Translations under genes and position numbers: made by a program
The notes under the pieces: model-generated
Database searches by the model: none
What the model was told of the DNA's origin: nothing
What the model saw: only the letters and a program-made list of their open reading frames with translations
Source of the DNA: Desulfobulbaceae bacterium
GTDB taxonomy: Bacteria > Desulfobacterota > Desulfobulbia > Desulfobulbales > Desulfobulbaceae
Direction of reading: 5' to 3'
Assembly (NCBI GenBank): GCA_030633145.1
Contig: DAOVTM010000195.1
Location: 1-7,461 of the forward strand
Length of the DNA stretch: 7,461 nucleotides
Shown: piece by piece, positions 7,274 through 7,461 of the stretch
Position numbering within the stretch: the stretch's first letter is position 1
How the letters are laid out: each line of letters opens with the position of its first letter

Positions 7274-7276
7274 CTC

Positions 7277-7461
7277 CTACGTTCCAGAGAGAGTGCGGTC
7301 AACCATGGACAGCAATCTGTCCGCCTTGATCAGTACCAGGAGTTCAGTCTCCAATGTGCAGACCTCGTCACAGAGAGAGGTGTGAATGGATGCTCCCCGG
7401 CTGGTTGCGTCTGCCTCCCCGGTATTGCAGCATTCAATTGATTCTTCACCCACGCTGACCA
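7277..7461 (-). CDS. Probable CheW-like coupling protein, C-terminal fragment
   Basis: An open minus-strand frame enters from the window edge and ends at a TAG (7277-7279), giving the last 60 residues of a protein whose start lies outside. Its end, TLETELLVLIKADRLLSMVD, resembles the final beta strand and helix of CheW domains, where a hydrophobic strand is followed by a D-R/K-L-L-S motif. CheW couples chemoreceptors to CheA at the membrane. Position 35 nt before cheB in the same direction supports a chemotaxis role. The stretch before the motif is divergent and contains four cysteines (tail residues 10, 11, 30 and 34). The CheW-like domain ending a CheA is a less likely alternative. The open frame is certain in direction and stop; the family call is tentative. 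Confidence 0.6.
   Translation of the reverse strand, partial: VSVGEESIECCNTGEADATSRGASIHTSLCDEVCTLETELLVLIKADRLLSMVDRTLSGT

Overview
All genes in this window lie on the minus strand and form the downstream part of a chemosensory operon. In transcription order (high to low coordinates) they are: the 3' end of a probable CheW-like gene cut by the window edge; cheB; a membrane-bound hybrid histidine kinase; a soluble REC-kinase-REC protein; and a methyl-accepting chemotaxis protein (MCP) as the last gene. The four junctions are 35 nt, 8 nt (or a 4-nt overlap, depending on the start chosen), 15 nt and 3 nt, so co-transcription is very likely. No cheA or cheR is visible; if present they lie upstream of the window. 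No operon promoter is visible.

The proteins suggest a coupled sensing circuit. The MCP and the hybrid kinase both have the layout TM - periplasmic helical domain - TM - HAMP. Their periplasmic domains are clearly related, with 17 of 27 residues identical in one ungapped block, so they probably sense the same or a related cue. One output passes to the CheA/CheW machinery with CheB adaptation, the other to a phosphorelay through the kinase's own receiver. The REC-HK-REC protein has no sensor domain and carries an HPK4-type (HDFNN) kinase core between two intact receivers, so it may integrate signals between the two branches. No DNA-binding or GGDEF output domain is visible in the window.

The non-coding left end (1-291) holds a compact repeat element: 23-bp near-perfect inverted repeats at 1-23 and 177-199 enclose a GC-rich module of nested palindromes. 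It looks like a miniature inverted-repeat (MITE-like) element. A short hairpin at 234-248 lies between it and the MCP stop codon.

The organism is a Gram-negative bacterium with moderate GC. The density of hybrid kinases, the chemosensory gene layout and the interspersed GTTCC-ACGCTCC type palindromic repeats would fit Desulfobacterota (for example Desulfobulbales) or a large-genome gammaproteobacterium. This assignment is an inference without database support.
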